From positions 400,344 through 464,343 of the forward strand of contig CAJJDN010000055.1 in NCBI GenBank assembly GCA_905182985.1: a DNA stretch of 64,000 nucleotides, written 5' to 3'. Source of the stretch: Paramecium sonneborni. Lineage: Eukaryota; Ciliophora; Oligohymenophorea; Peniculida; Parameciidae. A program made the translations under genes and the position numbers. Under the pieces are notes generated by a model, which was given only the letters and a program-made list of their open reading frames with translations, ran no database searches and was not told where the DNA came from. Positions 1 through 12,061 of this stretch are shown here, piece by piece (positions within the stretch are counted from its first letter, which is position 1; each line of letters begins with the position of its first letter).

Positions 1-2
1 AT

Positions 3-723
3 AAGCTTTAAATGAATTAGCCAAGTTACAGTATTCTAAAATTATTTATTGTTAGAGAAGAAGTCAATTAATTGGAAGTTAGAAGAAAGAATCATTAATA
101 ATATGAACTATTTTTTAAGAAAGTTATCTCTAAATCAAAAGAATTAGAAACTGGATAAAATGATGATGAAAATGCTATTAAAGAATTGATTGATCGTTAT
201 GAAAGATTAAAGAAAAAAGAAGAGGAATTCAAAAAAGATAGAGAATTGAGAGAAAACTAAAAAGATTAAATCAATCAATAGTTTAATGAGGTATCCTCTT
301 CTTCTAAAAAATAAGTTAAATAGTAAAATCTAAGCTGAGACCTATGAATTCAATGCTAAATATAATAAATTAAAACTTGCAATTTAACAAATTAATGATG
401 AGAATGATTAAAAACATAAAGAAATTGAAGGGACATAAAATTAGAACGAAGCTACATAAAAAGAATATATCTAAGTTATTCATGGAATATAAAATATGAA
501 AGATATTTTAAAATAAAGAAATAAAATTGTTAAAAGGATACTCTTATCTGGTAAAGATAGTGATAATGTTACTGAATAACAAAGGAATCGTAAAAAAGAA
601 AAAAAAATTGATAATCAAAAAATAGAAAAATATTTGAATTTTATAAAGGATGAATTATAAACTTTATAATAATTTAAGTAGGAATTTGATAAATTTTTAG
701 CGAAGGAAAAAGAACGTGATTGA
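3..723 (+). CDS. Coiled-coil protein, 5'-truncated by the window edge
   Basis: Reading TAA/TAG as Gln gives an open frame from base 3 to the TGA at 721-723 once one intron is removed. The intron (291-315, 25 nt, GTA..AAG) is needed because the frame changes there: the upstream part reads ..DRYERLKKKEEEFKK.. and the downstream part ..LNSKIQAETYEFNAK... About 231 residues are visible, almost all charged or Gln and strongly helical, with no globular motif. The start lies outside the window. Function is unknown; a structural coiled-coil role is an inference from composition only. The 3' end converges on the small reverse gene that ends at 794. Confidence 0.65.
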
Positions 724-793
724 TTCATAATTTAATAAAACTTAATAAAACATTTATGAGATTCTTTAGTATATTACATACAATAAAAAATTA

Positions 794-1091
794 TCAATCA
801 TCTTCATATTGGTTCTATTATTGTCCATTAAATTATTCTTTTGTAGATAACATTTATTTTCTAGGAGATATTAAAGTTAAAATAGCATAACCCATAAACA
901 GGAGAAAGAATATTGATGCAAATCCTTGAAATGATGTCACTGAAGTTGTTGTTTATGGATCATCTAAAAATGATAATTTGATGAAAATTACTTAAGCTTC
1001 CATTTTCATTTTATAATGAATTAAGGTTTGCAAGTGATTGATATATACGATTAGCATGATTGACTATTGATTCACATAAATCGTTGTTCAT
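794..1091 (-). CDS. Small single-pass membrane protein
   Basis: Two exons, 1091-992 and 963-794, are joined across a 28-nt intron (964-991) and give 89 residues. The protein starts MNNDLCESIVNHANR, has a helical N-terminal half, then one clear membrane segment (FASIFFLLFMGYAILTLI, about residues 47-64) followed by a basic stretch and a Gln/Asp-rich tail ending at TGA. The topology suggests a tail-anchored or small ER/mitochondrial membrane protein, but I do not recognise the family. It lies between two forward genes and is transcribed towards the coiled-coil gene ending at 723. Confidence 0.6.
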
Positions 1092-1409
1092 TTTTTGAAA
1101 AATAAAATAATAAAATTTTCCAGAAAAAAGAACATGCTTTATATTCTACAAATATGTACACATCATAATATTCATATATTTTAATTAAAAAGAAATTTAT
1201 ATAAAATAATATGTTTAAAAATTATAATTGATTATAAATAATACGAAATGATGTCATATAATTAAGTAAACTTAAGAAATGATTTCTAAAAAAATCTGTA
1301 TGAAAATTGATTAAAAAAATATAAAACTCAATTAAAACTCTAGTAATATTAAAAAGATATTAATTAAGAAATAGTATGTAATTGTAAAATGATTAATAAT
1401 AAAATCTTA

Positions 1410-3565
1410 ATGGAAGAGTAAGTGTACATATCAGAGGAGGGGATGAAGCATATTTTATAAGTATTTGACCCAAAAGATCCCCATAAAAACATTTTATGGA
1501 CAACAGATTATAAAATGGAGTTGCCTTTGAGGGTGAGAAAAAGTGGATCAGGAAGCGAAGTACCAATAACTCTTGCAGAACAATTTAAGATGGATTGTAG
1601 TTAATTTGGAAAGCAACCAGCATTAAGTGTGAAGAGAAATAATAAATGGTAAGATAGTATATAGATAATTAGGATAACAAGGACTTATTAAGATTATTAT
1701 AATGAATCAATTTAATTTGCAAAGGCATTAATAGCTTTTGGAATAAGCGAGATGAGTGCTGTGAATATAATAGGTTTTAATTCTCCAGAATGGTTTATTT
1801 CTTTCATGGGTAGCATTCATAGTCACAACTTACCAGTTGGTATTTATACAACGTAAAGAATTAATAAAATATAATTATAGTAATAATCCTGAAGCTTGTT
1901 TATATGTTTCAGAGCATTCTGAATGTGAATTAGTAGTAGTAGATACAAGAGAATAGTTGAATAAATATTTATAAATATGGGATAAATTGCCAAAACTAAA
2001 AGGAATCGTAATGTACAATGATGAGATACCAAAAGATGGAATTAATGAATAAAGAAGATCATAGATATTTAAATGGTAAGATTTTTTAGAATTTGGAAAG
2101 AAACAAGAATTACTTAATGAAGTAATTGAAAGAGTTTAGAAATTACGTCCTGGAAATTGTGTTACTTTAATTTATACATCAGGAACAACTGGAAATCCTA
2201 AGGGAGTGATGTTATCTCATGATAATTATATCTTTACAGTAACTTAATAGAGAAAGAAATATTAATTTTTAGATACAGAAGGAATGAGAATAGTAAGTTA
2301 TCTCCCATTAAGTCATGTTGCTGCATAATTAATAGATATTATTGGAAGTTGTCGTTGGGGAGCACATATATACTTTGCTAATCCTGATGCTTTAGCTGGT
2401 TCACTTATTACTACTCTTAAAGAAGTTAGACCCACTATGTTCTTTAGTGTACCTAGAGTATGGGAAAAGATTTATGATTAAATGTAATTGATTGCTAAAT
2501 CTAATGGAGCAATCAAAACTAAAATTGCAACTTGGGCTAAATCAATTGGTAAAGAAGGAACTTTTGCTTTGACTCATGGATAAAAACCTCCTCTTTGTTT
2601 TGGATTAGCAGATAAATTAGTTTATCATAATGTTAAAAAAGCCTTAGGTTTAGATTAAGCTAAATATTTAATCTTTGGAGCTGCTCCATTATCTCCTGTT
2701 ATTAGAGAATATTTCTTAACATTAAATATGTATTTAATCAATGGATATGGTATGAGTGAATGTGGAGGAGTGACTACTGTTGCAGATCCATTACATTTTG
2801 ATAAATTTGATGATTTCTTTATGACCAGCACTGGTAAAACTATGGAAGGAACTGAATTAAAAATTGATTAACCAGATAAAGATGGAAATGGAGAAATTTG
2901 TTATAGAGGAAGACATATCTTTATGGGATACTTTAAAGATGAAGAATCAACTAGAAATACTATTGATAAAGATAGATGGCTACATTCTGGAGATGTTGGT
3001 AAATTAGATAAAAATGGCAATCTTACTATTACTGGAAGAATTAAAGAATTAATTATTACTGCTGGTGGAGAAAATGTTGCACCTGTCTTGATTGAAAATG
3101 AAGTCAAAAAAACTATTCCTATCGTTTCTAATTGTATGGTTATTGGAGATAAAAGAAAATATCTTTCAATTTTATTGACTTTAAAACATGAACTCAAACC
3201 TGATGGAACGTAATTATTTAATTTTTAATTAATAATTTAGACCAACAGAAAAATTACATGAAGATGTAATTTAAGTTTTTAAGGGACTTGGTTCAACTGC
3301 TAAGTCTTTAGAAGAAGCAAAAAAAGATCCCCTGATAATTAGCTACATATAAAAATTAATAGACGATGCTAATACAAGGTAATTAATTAAATATAACAAA
3401 AGAGTCATATCGAAAGCATAGTATCTTAGAAAATGGGCCCTCATACCTAGTGATTTCAGTGTAGATGGTGGTGAATTGACTCCAACTCTTAAATTAAAAA
3501 GAAGAGTGGTTGAATAAAAATGGATGAATGAAATAGAAAAAATGTACTAAGATGCCAAATTATGA
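1410..3565 (+). CDS. Long-chain acyl-CoA synthetase (AMP-forming ligase)
   Basis: This enzyme activates long-chain fatty acids to acyl-CoA through an acyl-AMP intermediate. Three exons with introns 1853-1880 (28 nt) and 3210-3240 (31 nt) give 698 residues, normal for the eukaryotic ACSL family. Motifs seen: the P-loop-like [11 protein letters not shown] near residue 245, FSVPRVWEK, the [10 protein letters not shown] adenylate-binding segment near 435, and WLHSGDVG with the adenylation Asp near 520, followed by [16 protein letters not shown]. The first intron splits the conserved [14 protein letters not shown] segment and its removal restores the family sequence exactly. No signal peptide is obvious. 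Which of the several ciliate paralogues this is cannot be told. Confidence 0.95.
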
Positions 3566-3591
3566 ATTATAAATAAAATATCATAAAATAT

Positions 3592-4344
3592 ATGGAAAAA
3601 CCAAAAATAATTGTAGCTGCTAGAATGACACCATTATCAAAAAAAGAAATTAAGGAAGAATAAAAAGATAATATTTGCATGAACTTAGGGAATCTATAAT
3701 TTGTAGTTTTAGAGTAAAAGTAGATTTAACTAAGTTTATGGGGGGAGTTCAAATTTTATTTTAATGCAGTTATATAAATTAATTTTGTATCATTATATGA
3801 AATAAATAAATATCTATGATAATGAAGATTTACATAAATCACATATTTACATAAATAGAATAAAGATAAAATGTTATTTGATCTTTAAAATATTGCAAAA
3901 GTTTAAAAGTTAAAATTACAGGATTATAATAAATTTCGGTTTATTTTTTTAGTAACTCTTAAAAATCTTAAAAGTAAATAGCTGTGTCAGAATAAAAGTT
4001 AGTAATATATAGGAATTTTAAGAAAGGTTAAGATGGGAATAAAAAGTGGAGTGATTGCATACAATAGCCTAAATCAAGATTCTTCAAGATCAGATGCAAT
4101 ATTTTACAAATCATAAATATACTAGAATAGATGGAGATGAAATTAATAACTAATTATTAGCTTTTAAAGAATGCATAAGAGCTTTAGATTTTTAATAAAA
4201 AACATTCTAAATTAACTTAAGTGCTTTAAGATTCTACTACTTGGAATTGCAGAACTTTAATTATTGAAACTTTATTATCTTGTCATAAAGACGTAAAAAA
4301 TAGTTTAAATATGTTGAATTATGCATATAGAGTATCCTATCGAT
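3592..4344 (+). CDS. Unresolved small gene or genes
   Basis: A 75-codon frame (3592-3819) begins MEKPKIIVAARMTPLSKKE and looks coding. A second open stretch in another frame (about 3890-4344) encodes ..KKWSDCIQQPKSR.. and ..LIIETLLSCHKDVKNSLN.. and ends at TGA 4342-4344. Both have residue patterns like the neighbouring genes, but I could not find an intron set that joins them cleanly: a TGA, TAA, TGA cluster at 3817-3825 must be spliced out. It may be one intron-rich gene or two short ones. No family is recognised. Confidence 0.35.
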
Positions 4345-4755
4345 GATTTAGATAAATCTTCAATAAAAGTAATTCTCTTTTGTATGATAATGATGATAAA
4401 TTAGATAAACTCCATTTTTTAAATTGAAAATTAATATCATATATTGTAGAATTTTCTTAAAATTAAGAATATTTGGTATTTTTTTTTAAATATGTTTGCA
4501 AAATTCTAGACCTAAGTAATCTTTTGTTAAATCATTGATATAAACACAGAGGATTATTTATAATTATTTTGATTAATTGATATCTTTCATCTAAAAATCA
4601 TTTTGGAATTATAAAAATAAACAGCAAATTATTTTTATTTAATATACCTATCTCATAGCTTAATTAAAACCTTATTAAACCTTCAAATTTATTTATAAAT
4701 TATTTTTTAAATTAACAATGAAGTAACAACTATATTATTATAATTTTTAAATTAA
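4345..4755. other. Intergenic, AT-rich
   Basis: No supported gene. TGA codons are scattered in most frames and the sequence is almost pure A/T in places. It should contain the promoter of the EB1-like gene, but no motif can be named. Confidence 0.5.
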
Positions 4756-5445
4756 ATGTCAGCCACCACCAATTGGACAACCTCCAAAAATGATTTGATA
4801 AAATGGATTAATGAAAGCTTTAAAGTAAATTCTTAAATACAATTTGAAGTTAACAATAACATAATTAGAAGCACTTGGTACAGGTTGCGTATTTTGTTAA
4901 ATTTTTGAATACTTATACCCTGATTCAATATAATCAAATAAAATAGTTTGGAAAGCCAATACTGAAGTAGATTATATCAAAAACTTTAAAACCCTCGCTG
5001 ATGCTTTCACGAAATTAAATATTTCCAAAACCTTAGATGTAAATTTTACTTCGAATTATAGATATAAAATCTGTCAAGAGCAAAATATTAAGACCTATTA
5101 GATTTAGCTATATTTCTAAAAACAAAATATGATAAATAAATAGGCAAGAGAGAGGGATATGATCCTATTGAATTTAGAAAAGTTGAAGAAAAAAAAATGT
5201 TTTTGGCTTCAAATAAAAAATCTGTGTCTGCACTCAAAGATAAAACTAATCATGAGAGCTAAAAGATTCCCTAATAATCAGTGTTAGTTAAAAGATCCTC
5301 TTCAATGGCCTAAAGTTAGAGAAAAAAAAGAACAAGTACAGATTAAATCCAAAAATCATAACTATCATTAATAACTGAAATAGTTAATAACACAGAAGAT
5401 GATGAAGTCACAAAAGTTAGAAAAATAAAATAATTATTTATCTGA
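4756..5445 (+). CDS. EB1-family microtubule plus-end protein (CH domain), short C-terminus
   Basis: The N-terminus (MSATTNWTTSKNDLIKWI) and the core (LEALGTGCVFCQIFEYLYP, VWKANTEVDYIKNFKTL) are diagnostic of the EB1 calponin-homology domain, which binds growing microtubule ends. Introns 4825-4849 (25 nt) and 5039-5061 (23 nt) are both needed to hold the frame. The CH domain covers about residues 5-110, followed by a basic Ser/Lys/Gln linker (..SVLVKRSSSMAQ..). The protein ends at 213 residues. EB1 proteins usually run to about 260-330 residues with a coiled-coil EBH domain, and I see no EBH signature here, so this may be a CH-only or very divergent EB1. Its stop is 32 bp from the stop of the convergent GPCR gene. 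Confidence 0.88.
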
Positions 5446-5477
5446 ATATAAAAAACCAAATAGTATCAATATTTTTA

Positions 5478-6672
5478 TCATCGATTTGTTGAAGATTCAT
5501 CTTTCTATATAATTGATGAAGTACTGTCTTTAGCTGAATCTGCATCATAAAGTAAAGAATTTTTTGGTATCTTATATTCCTAAATTCAATGTTAATTTCT
5601 TACTGCTATTTTTCCAAAAAAGCAATTATAAATACTAATTTTTGCAAAGAACATATAAGTACTTTATAATGATTTTGGAAGATTTGGCACTAATTATTAG
5701 TAGAATGCATAAAAAAATAATGATGCATAATTAAATCCTTATAATGCTAATAATAGTTATGGAAAGAAAAATAAGCCTTAAACAAAATTTCCCTATTCTC
5801 TAATAAAATTCTTTTCAGAATCAAAAAGTTTAATTATCATATTGATTGTCCAAAAAATAAGTAATGTTATTGGTAATACATAAAGATTTAATGAGGAACA
5901 TGAATCAAATTCATTTACAAACTTTTTTTTAATCTTTTTTTTTAGCTTACTTACAGAATAATGAAAGATTAAACTAAGAATTATTAATGCGAATGTAAAA
6001 AATGATTAGCCCCAGAATAACATTTAAGTATTAATTTAATCTGATGAGACTTTCAGATTACAAATATAGTATACAAGCTCTTTATTCCATGAAGTTCCAT
6101 AATGTTAAAATTCCACATCAACAATAAGCATAGGTAAACAAATAATAAAAGTTACTATTCCAATTATGAAATGTATTATATAAATTTAATTAATGTTTTT
6201 TCCAAATTTAGGATTTGCATTCAAAGTTTATTTAATGATATAGCATGAATACAAAGAAATCAAAGTAGATGCCAAAAAAGATGAATTGACGAAATATCCT
6301 TAAAGTTTGCAAACTTATATATTATAATATAATAATACATGTTTGATTGATGCAAAATTATTTATTTTCAAGATCATTTTTGAATTAACAGAATTCGTTG
6401 TTATAATCTCGATCAATTTCATCATTTTGATCTTTTGGGTTTCCATTAAAAAAAAATGGAGTTAGTACTTGTGGTACAAAGAAAAATAGCATGCTAATGA
6501 TTTATGTAAAGAAGATGCTAATAATTATAATTTAACAAAATTACGTAGCAATGAAATATTTCCAACCTTTTCCAAGTAAAAATACAATGATAACTCCGAC
6601 AATTGAGAGCAAGCTAATAACTATGCAAGAAAATTAAACAATCATCATGGGATTATTGTCATAGAGATACAT
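5478..6672 (-). CDS. Seven-transmembrane receptor, cAMP-receptor-like (CAR/CRL) GPCR
   Basis: Four exons with introns 6518-6544 (27 nt), 6314-6338 (25 nt) and 5580-5603 (24 nt) give exactly 372 codons before TGA. Seven hydrophobic segments are visible: about residues 15-33, 41-65, 107-129, 143-165, 195-218, 240-262 and 270-295. The third is preceded by CKLQG (residues 104-108), the CxxQG element typical of Dictyostelium cAMP-receptor-like GPCRs. A basic loop (SKLKKKIKKK) follows TM5, and a Ser/Asp-rich cytoplasmic tail (DSAKDSTSS) could be a phosphorylation site. An extracellular loop with two Cys lies before TM3. Ligand unknown. It is followed head-to-tail by the upstream tetraspanin gene. 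Class assignment is inference from the TM3 motif and topology. Confidence 0.8.
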
Positions 6673-6762
6673 TTAGGTTGATATTTTATATAAATAAATA
6701 ATATTATTTAAAAAGATATTTAATCATAATTCATTTAATATAGAAGTAAAGTTTTAATTATT

Positions 6763-7649
6763 TCATTCTAAGGCAAGCTCATAAAGTATTTAAGGATAGA
6801 TTCTAGATTTTTTATTCCTGCTTGTCTAATAGCACTAACAAATAGCGAAACATAAATTTAAGAGATAGAGAAAATCCACAATCAAATAATCTATATAAGA
6901 TTTGTTCACATAATACTCATATTCTTATTCAAAATATGGATAACAAGCATCTTTTCTTATATTAAATATATAAATACGGTATTCCATTATTAATATTTGA
7001 AAATAGGTAGACAGGATGAGATTTGCACCATCCTGAACAATTATACTTTTCTTCTAAAGATGCAATATATGTATTAGATGCTCCTTCAATTTTAATCCAT
7101 TTTTTGCATTTTTAATATTATGTTATATCACTAATTTCTTTGTTTGTTGTATATTGTATACGATTATTTTCTAAATAATCAGGATTCCAATCTTAGATTT
7201 TCTCTATGTAACAAATACAATCATATTTGCAAAATTTAGTTTCAGCCCATAAAATTTATTCTTTTGTATTTTAAGCAGCAGGTAATTATGAAGTTTTACA
7301 ATCAAATTTGTTACTAAGTAACTAATTTTTCAAAATAGTCAATGTGATTGTAATATAGACTGTCAAAACTCCAATAAAAATAATAAAGCAAGAATAAATA
7401 AAAATGATACAGAAGTTAGGACAATATGAACTTAATAATCCAGATGCTCCAACTATGATAATAGCAAGTCCTACAGAAAATGTAAACACAATTCCCTAAT
7501 ATTAATTCATTAATAAATACATTGCCATCATTACTTACACCTTCACTCAAAGTCATAAAAACTTAAGAGATCAATATAGTCCCCAAAATAATAAAGCAAA
7601 AGCAATTTATTCTGATAAACAATTAAATAAACTTGAGTGGTAAGCACAT
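6763..7649 (-). CDS. Tetraspanin-like four-pass membrane protein
   Basis: Exons 7649-7539, 7495-6978 and 6955-6763 (introns of 43 and 22 nt) give 273 residues. Three membrane segments lie near the N-terminus (about 8-30, 38-58 and 64-88), then a large Cys-rich loop of about 130 residues, then a fourth segment (DYLIVDFLYLLNLCFAIC) and a short basic tail. This is the tetraspanin layout. The loop contains many Cys, including YDCICYIE where CCG is usual, NCSGWCKS and DACYPYF. The canonical CCG is therefore not exact, which is common in protist members. Its likely role is organising plasma-membrane proteins. It sits 90 bp upstream of the GPCR on the same strand, so a functional link is possible but unproven. 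Confidence 0.78.
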
Positions 7650-7733
7650 GAATAAAATATTATAAATATCTATAATTATTTAGATTATTGATTATAGAAA
7701 TAATTGTAAAATATATTTTATTTTAAATCATCA

Positions 7734-8894
7734 TCATTTTTGTTTCTTAGAATGATTTTCTACTAAATCATATGCTTATTGAACTGTTTTAATTTCTGAT
7801 ATTCTAGAATTATAAGATAAAGTTAATACCTTTTGCCTTTTCTTACAGCATAAGCAGCATCATATTATTCTTTATATTCTCTAGTCTAAATAAGTAATTA
7901 TTCAGTCAAACTTAAATCTCTATTTATTATTGTCAATCTTTTTTCTAAAAGAACCTTATTATTATTAGATTACTTACTTTATCATTAGTTCTCTTCTTAA
8001 TTAATTATGATGTAACTTCAAAATCTTTAGAAAACTTCTCTCTTAATTCAGCAATCTCTTAAATTTATGTTTAGAATGTTATCTTATATATTTAAATCTA
8101 AAATAATACTTGACTTTAAATCTCTTATTCATCTTCTTATTACATTAAGGCAATTACTGCATTTCTAATATGATCTAATTTATCAATAATCCTCTTAACT
8201 GTTGGAACATCAAATTTTGTTGTCATAGCAACCATAATTGCAACTGGATGATTATGTCCTAATTCTCTTTTTATTTTTTCAACTATTTCAAATTATTCTG
8301 TTTATAATAATGACTTTCCTTCTTAGTCAAATACTGCAACTTATAATTTTGGAATTATTTCATTTAATGCTGCTAATACTTTACTATTATTTTCTTATCT
8401 AGCTTAATATGAAGCAGCTTCTTAAGCTCTTGTTTATCTAAGTTATTCTTCTTTACCATTCAATATATTTAATTATTCTGTAATTGCATCTAATTATAAT
8501 TATAATCCAACAAGAACTTGATTTACTTCACTTAATTAATTATTTTTATCTTATCTCTCCTTTGTAAGATTTCTTAATACTATAATAAGCCATTCAATAT
8601 CTAATCCAAGTGTTGTTGTTCTCTATATAAGTATATTTATTCAATATATACATGAGCATATTCAAGATCATCATTTAATTAATCTCTCTTCATTTACTCT
8701 AATAAATCACCAACTAAACCAACTACTTCAGAGATCTTTCCTCCTTAACTGAGTTCTAAATCTAATAAGAATGTGAAATCTGTATGATCAGTCTTTATTG
8801 CTTTGATCTCTTTTAGTAATATTGGCACTCCTGCTTCTAATTCAACACCATTTATTCCAAAAACTAACAATCCTAATATCAGGATGGCTTTCAT
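7734..8894 (-). CDS. Trichocyst matrix protein (secretory granule core protein)
   Basis: Four exons (introns 8623-8651, 7955-7977 and 7804-7829; 29, 23 and 26 nt) give 360 residues. The start MKAILILGLLVFGING is a signal peptide. The mature part is a chain of charged heptad-type helices (..LSEVNQVLVGLQLQL.., ..LREKFSKDFEVTSQL..) and the C-terminus reads GKRISEIKTVQQAYDLV. Length, signal peptide and C-terminal pattern fit the trichocyst matrix protein/Grl family. These proteins are processed, crystallise in dense-core granules and expand on exocytosis. The gene is one of the best clues that the host is Paramecium-like. Assignment is by pattern; the precise subfamily is not determined. Confidence 0.75.
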
Positions 8895-9322
8895 TTTTTT
8901 ATTAATATTAATAAAAACGGACTTTAAACAAATAATTAAAAAGAATAATAATCAATAACCATTTCTTTACTTATTAGGGGCAATCTCTATTTATTAAACT
9001 TAATAAAATTATTGATAATAATGTTATATCATTCAAAACTTTTCTTATTATTTTTATATTATAAAATATTATATTTGTACCTTCTATTTCTAAATTCATT
9101 CCAAATTTTCTAAATATTTAACCATCTATTAATTATTTTTAATATCCTAATTTTATAAAATTAAAACAATAATATCATTATATGAAATACATCAATATTT
9201 TAATAAATAGATATAAATTAAAACAATAAAAATAACAGAAATATTATCAAACCATATAAAAGTATTAATATTATTATAAAAATTTTATTTATTGATAAAA
9301 ATTAATACTAAAATTTTATTAA
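8895..9322. other. Intergenic, AT-rich
   Basis: No gene seen. It contains long A/T runs and should hold the upstream region of the trichocyst gene and the 3' flank of the next reverse gene. Confidence 0.5.
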
Positions 9323-12061
9323 TCATTTATTAAATAACTTAGAGTTAGATAGACAAAATTATCCATTTTCTATAATTTTCTGCTAATAATCTGCTTTTTC
9401 TACTGCTTTCTTAGTTTCCTCATTTTCATTTATTTTGAAACAATGGACTACTTTAAAAAAATATTTCACTAAAAAAAAGGAATCTAATTACTCGTAGCCT
9501 ATGTATTAAGTTGACTTTAATAAATCTAGTAATTCTTTCAAAATCTTAATGTTTTCAAGCAATTCTTTTTTAAAATAATTTAATATTGTTATAATACTAT
9601 TCTTATTTTCCATGGATATATTTTAACCTTGAATCATTGCTTGATAATTTTTATTCACATGAATCTCTTAATTAGTCTTTGATTCAGTTTGGAATTACTG
9701 ATAAAATATCTTTAATACAGTTAGACATTTAATCTCAGAATCATTAAGCAAATCTTTATTAACATTATTAGATTATTATAATAAATTAATTAAATCTAAT
9801 TAATTTAAAGCAACATTTGAATATTTTTCAACAACCATTTCAACAGTCTTAAAAATTTTTTAAAATTCTCCAGTAGTAGATTCTATTTTTTCAAATATTT
9901 TGTATTCTTTTATTAAGTAAATGAACAATTTTTTTAATTTTTAATGTTTTCCTAAATTATTATCATTAATAAACTCTAATTATTGATTTATGATTTTTCT
10001 AATATCTTATAGTTAATTTTCAAAGTTTTCTTTATCAGGATCTAATTCCTTAATTTTAAGAATTAATTAATAATTGAATTATGTTTTTTCATTCAAAAAC
10101 TTCTTGTTTTTTTGAATATTTTAAATTTAATTAATAAATTATTATTCTAATCCATCTAATTTTTTTTTTATGCACTAGGATACATTTTCTAATTCGTTTT
10201 ATTAAATTTAATTAATTTTAAAATCTTTAAAACAGTGTGAGTTATCTTTTATTTATTAATCTAATTTGTAATCCCCATCATCGATTTAAATTTTTTAATA
10301 ATTTGGATTCTTAATAATTTAATTCAATTTTTAAAGGTCTACATTTTAACTATCAGTAAATCCTTATTTAATATTTTATATTATATTAAATTAGTTAAGA
10401 GTTGGGATTCTATTCAAATTGATAAATTTAATTAAACCTAATTATATTTTTTCATCTAAAAAATCTTAATCTGTGACTAATTATAAAGAAAAAGCTTTTT
10501 AGTTTTTTTGACAATAAACAAAAAAGTACTCCAGTAATACAACAAAATCTTCTGAAAATTGTTCAAATTCAATAATTAAGTCTTTATCTTTTTATACAAT
10601 CTCAATTACCTTGTCGTATTCTATTTTTCCAAAGTGTATTTGCATTAAAGAGTTTTTAAAAAGCATTTTTCGATGAGTAACATTATATAGCAAGTTAATT
10701 GAAGTACTTTTACCAGACAATGGATTCCCAATAAATACTAATAATCTATCGAAATAAGACTAATCTGCAAATTCGTCGATACTTGATTAAATACCATCAA
10801 TTATCTATTTCTCTTTTTCAGTGGGTTTTATTTTTTCTATTATTTACTTTTAAATAGTCATAACTTCATTCCACACTTCTTATTTCTTATTCTTGTTAGA
10901 TATTATAAATTATGTAAGATTTATTTATATTTCTTATAAACATTAAAATAAATTCTCTATAATGTTCTATTCAAATAAATATCTGAGTTCTTCAAGCTTT
11001 GTTGATTTGCATTCCTCATATTTTAATGCAGTATAATATTTTGTTAAATCTTAATAATAGTATTCATTCAAAAATGACATTGGGATATCATCAACTATAA
11101 TTTAGCAGAATTGCATTAATTAATCTCTTTTTTTCTATAATTCATCTAATTCTTAAGTTTTTTAAATGAATTTTGTAATAGATTAGTCTATTTCAACTTA
11201 AAAAATATCTCTAATTCCAATTAATATCTTATTAAGTTTTAATTTAGAGTCAGCATTTAAACTCAATTTAAATTTGACATTTTAATTATGATTCCTTTTT
11301 TAATTGATAAATTTATAGATACTCTCTTTAAATTCAACTTATTCATGTTTTACTGCACATTTTTATAATTCAAATATATTATTTATGATTGCTTTATAAA
11401 ATTCTTGTGGTAAATGTTAGTTTGATTGAATTTTTTATGCTTTACCCTTAATTTCATTTTCTATACATGTTTTGGGCTCATTCAATTAGTCTCTATCTAC
11501 TTTATTTGCAATTAGGCAAATTGTCGTATTTTAAAACATAGATTCAAAATCTTTTGAACTTTAAAATAAATTTTTAGCTAAAAATAAAGGGCATCGATAA
11601 TTATCACAGTTATCAATATCAAATTGAAAAACTATTAATAGTAATATATTTTTGTAAGAATTTAGTACTTTCAATAATTGGATTTATGGTATTAAATCAT
11701 TCAATGGGTTTTGATTATCTTCAAATCCAGGAGTGTCTATAATATCTATATCTTAATTTTCGTAAGAAAAACTGAAAATATTTAGATTTTTTGTAAAGGG
11801 AATATTGTCTAAACCAATTAAAGGTACTTGGTCTTTTTCAATATACAATCTTCCTTTATCAGTTTTTTACAATTCATCACCTTTTAAAATATGATAAATT
11901 GTTGATTTTCCAACTCTTGTTTTACCAAATAAAATAACAGCTGTTTTTTCTTTCTTTTAATTTAAATCTATGTCTTTAAAATAACATTCCATCTCTTCCT
12001 TAAATGTCTTTATTAACTATTCATCACTTGAAGATTCCTTTTCTTTCTAGTTTTAATCCAT
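9323..12061 (-). CDS. Large GTPase-like protein with two P-loops
   Basis: A single open frame of 912 codons runs from ATG 12061 to TGA 9323. Near the N-terminus is a complete GTPase start: GKTRVGKST (residues 46-54, Walker A) followed by IDIIDTPGFED (G3, DxxG). A second Walker A, FIGNPLSGKST, lies near residue 445, followed by long helical and Glu/Lys/Asn-rich regions. The layout recalls AIG1/IMAP or guanylate-binding-type GTPases, or a septin-like fold, fused to a second nucleotide-binding module. G4 (N/TKxD) motifs are not obvious to me. Cellular role unknown. No intron was needed, unusual here for a gene this long. Confidence 0.7.

Noticed and set aside
5462..5964. Plus-strand frame read at first as a membrane protein downstream of EB1
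   Set aside because: The reverse strand gives a complete four-exon seven-helix receptor with consistent intron phases, so the plus-strand frame is a shadow.
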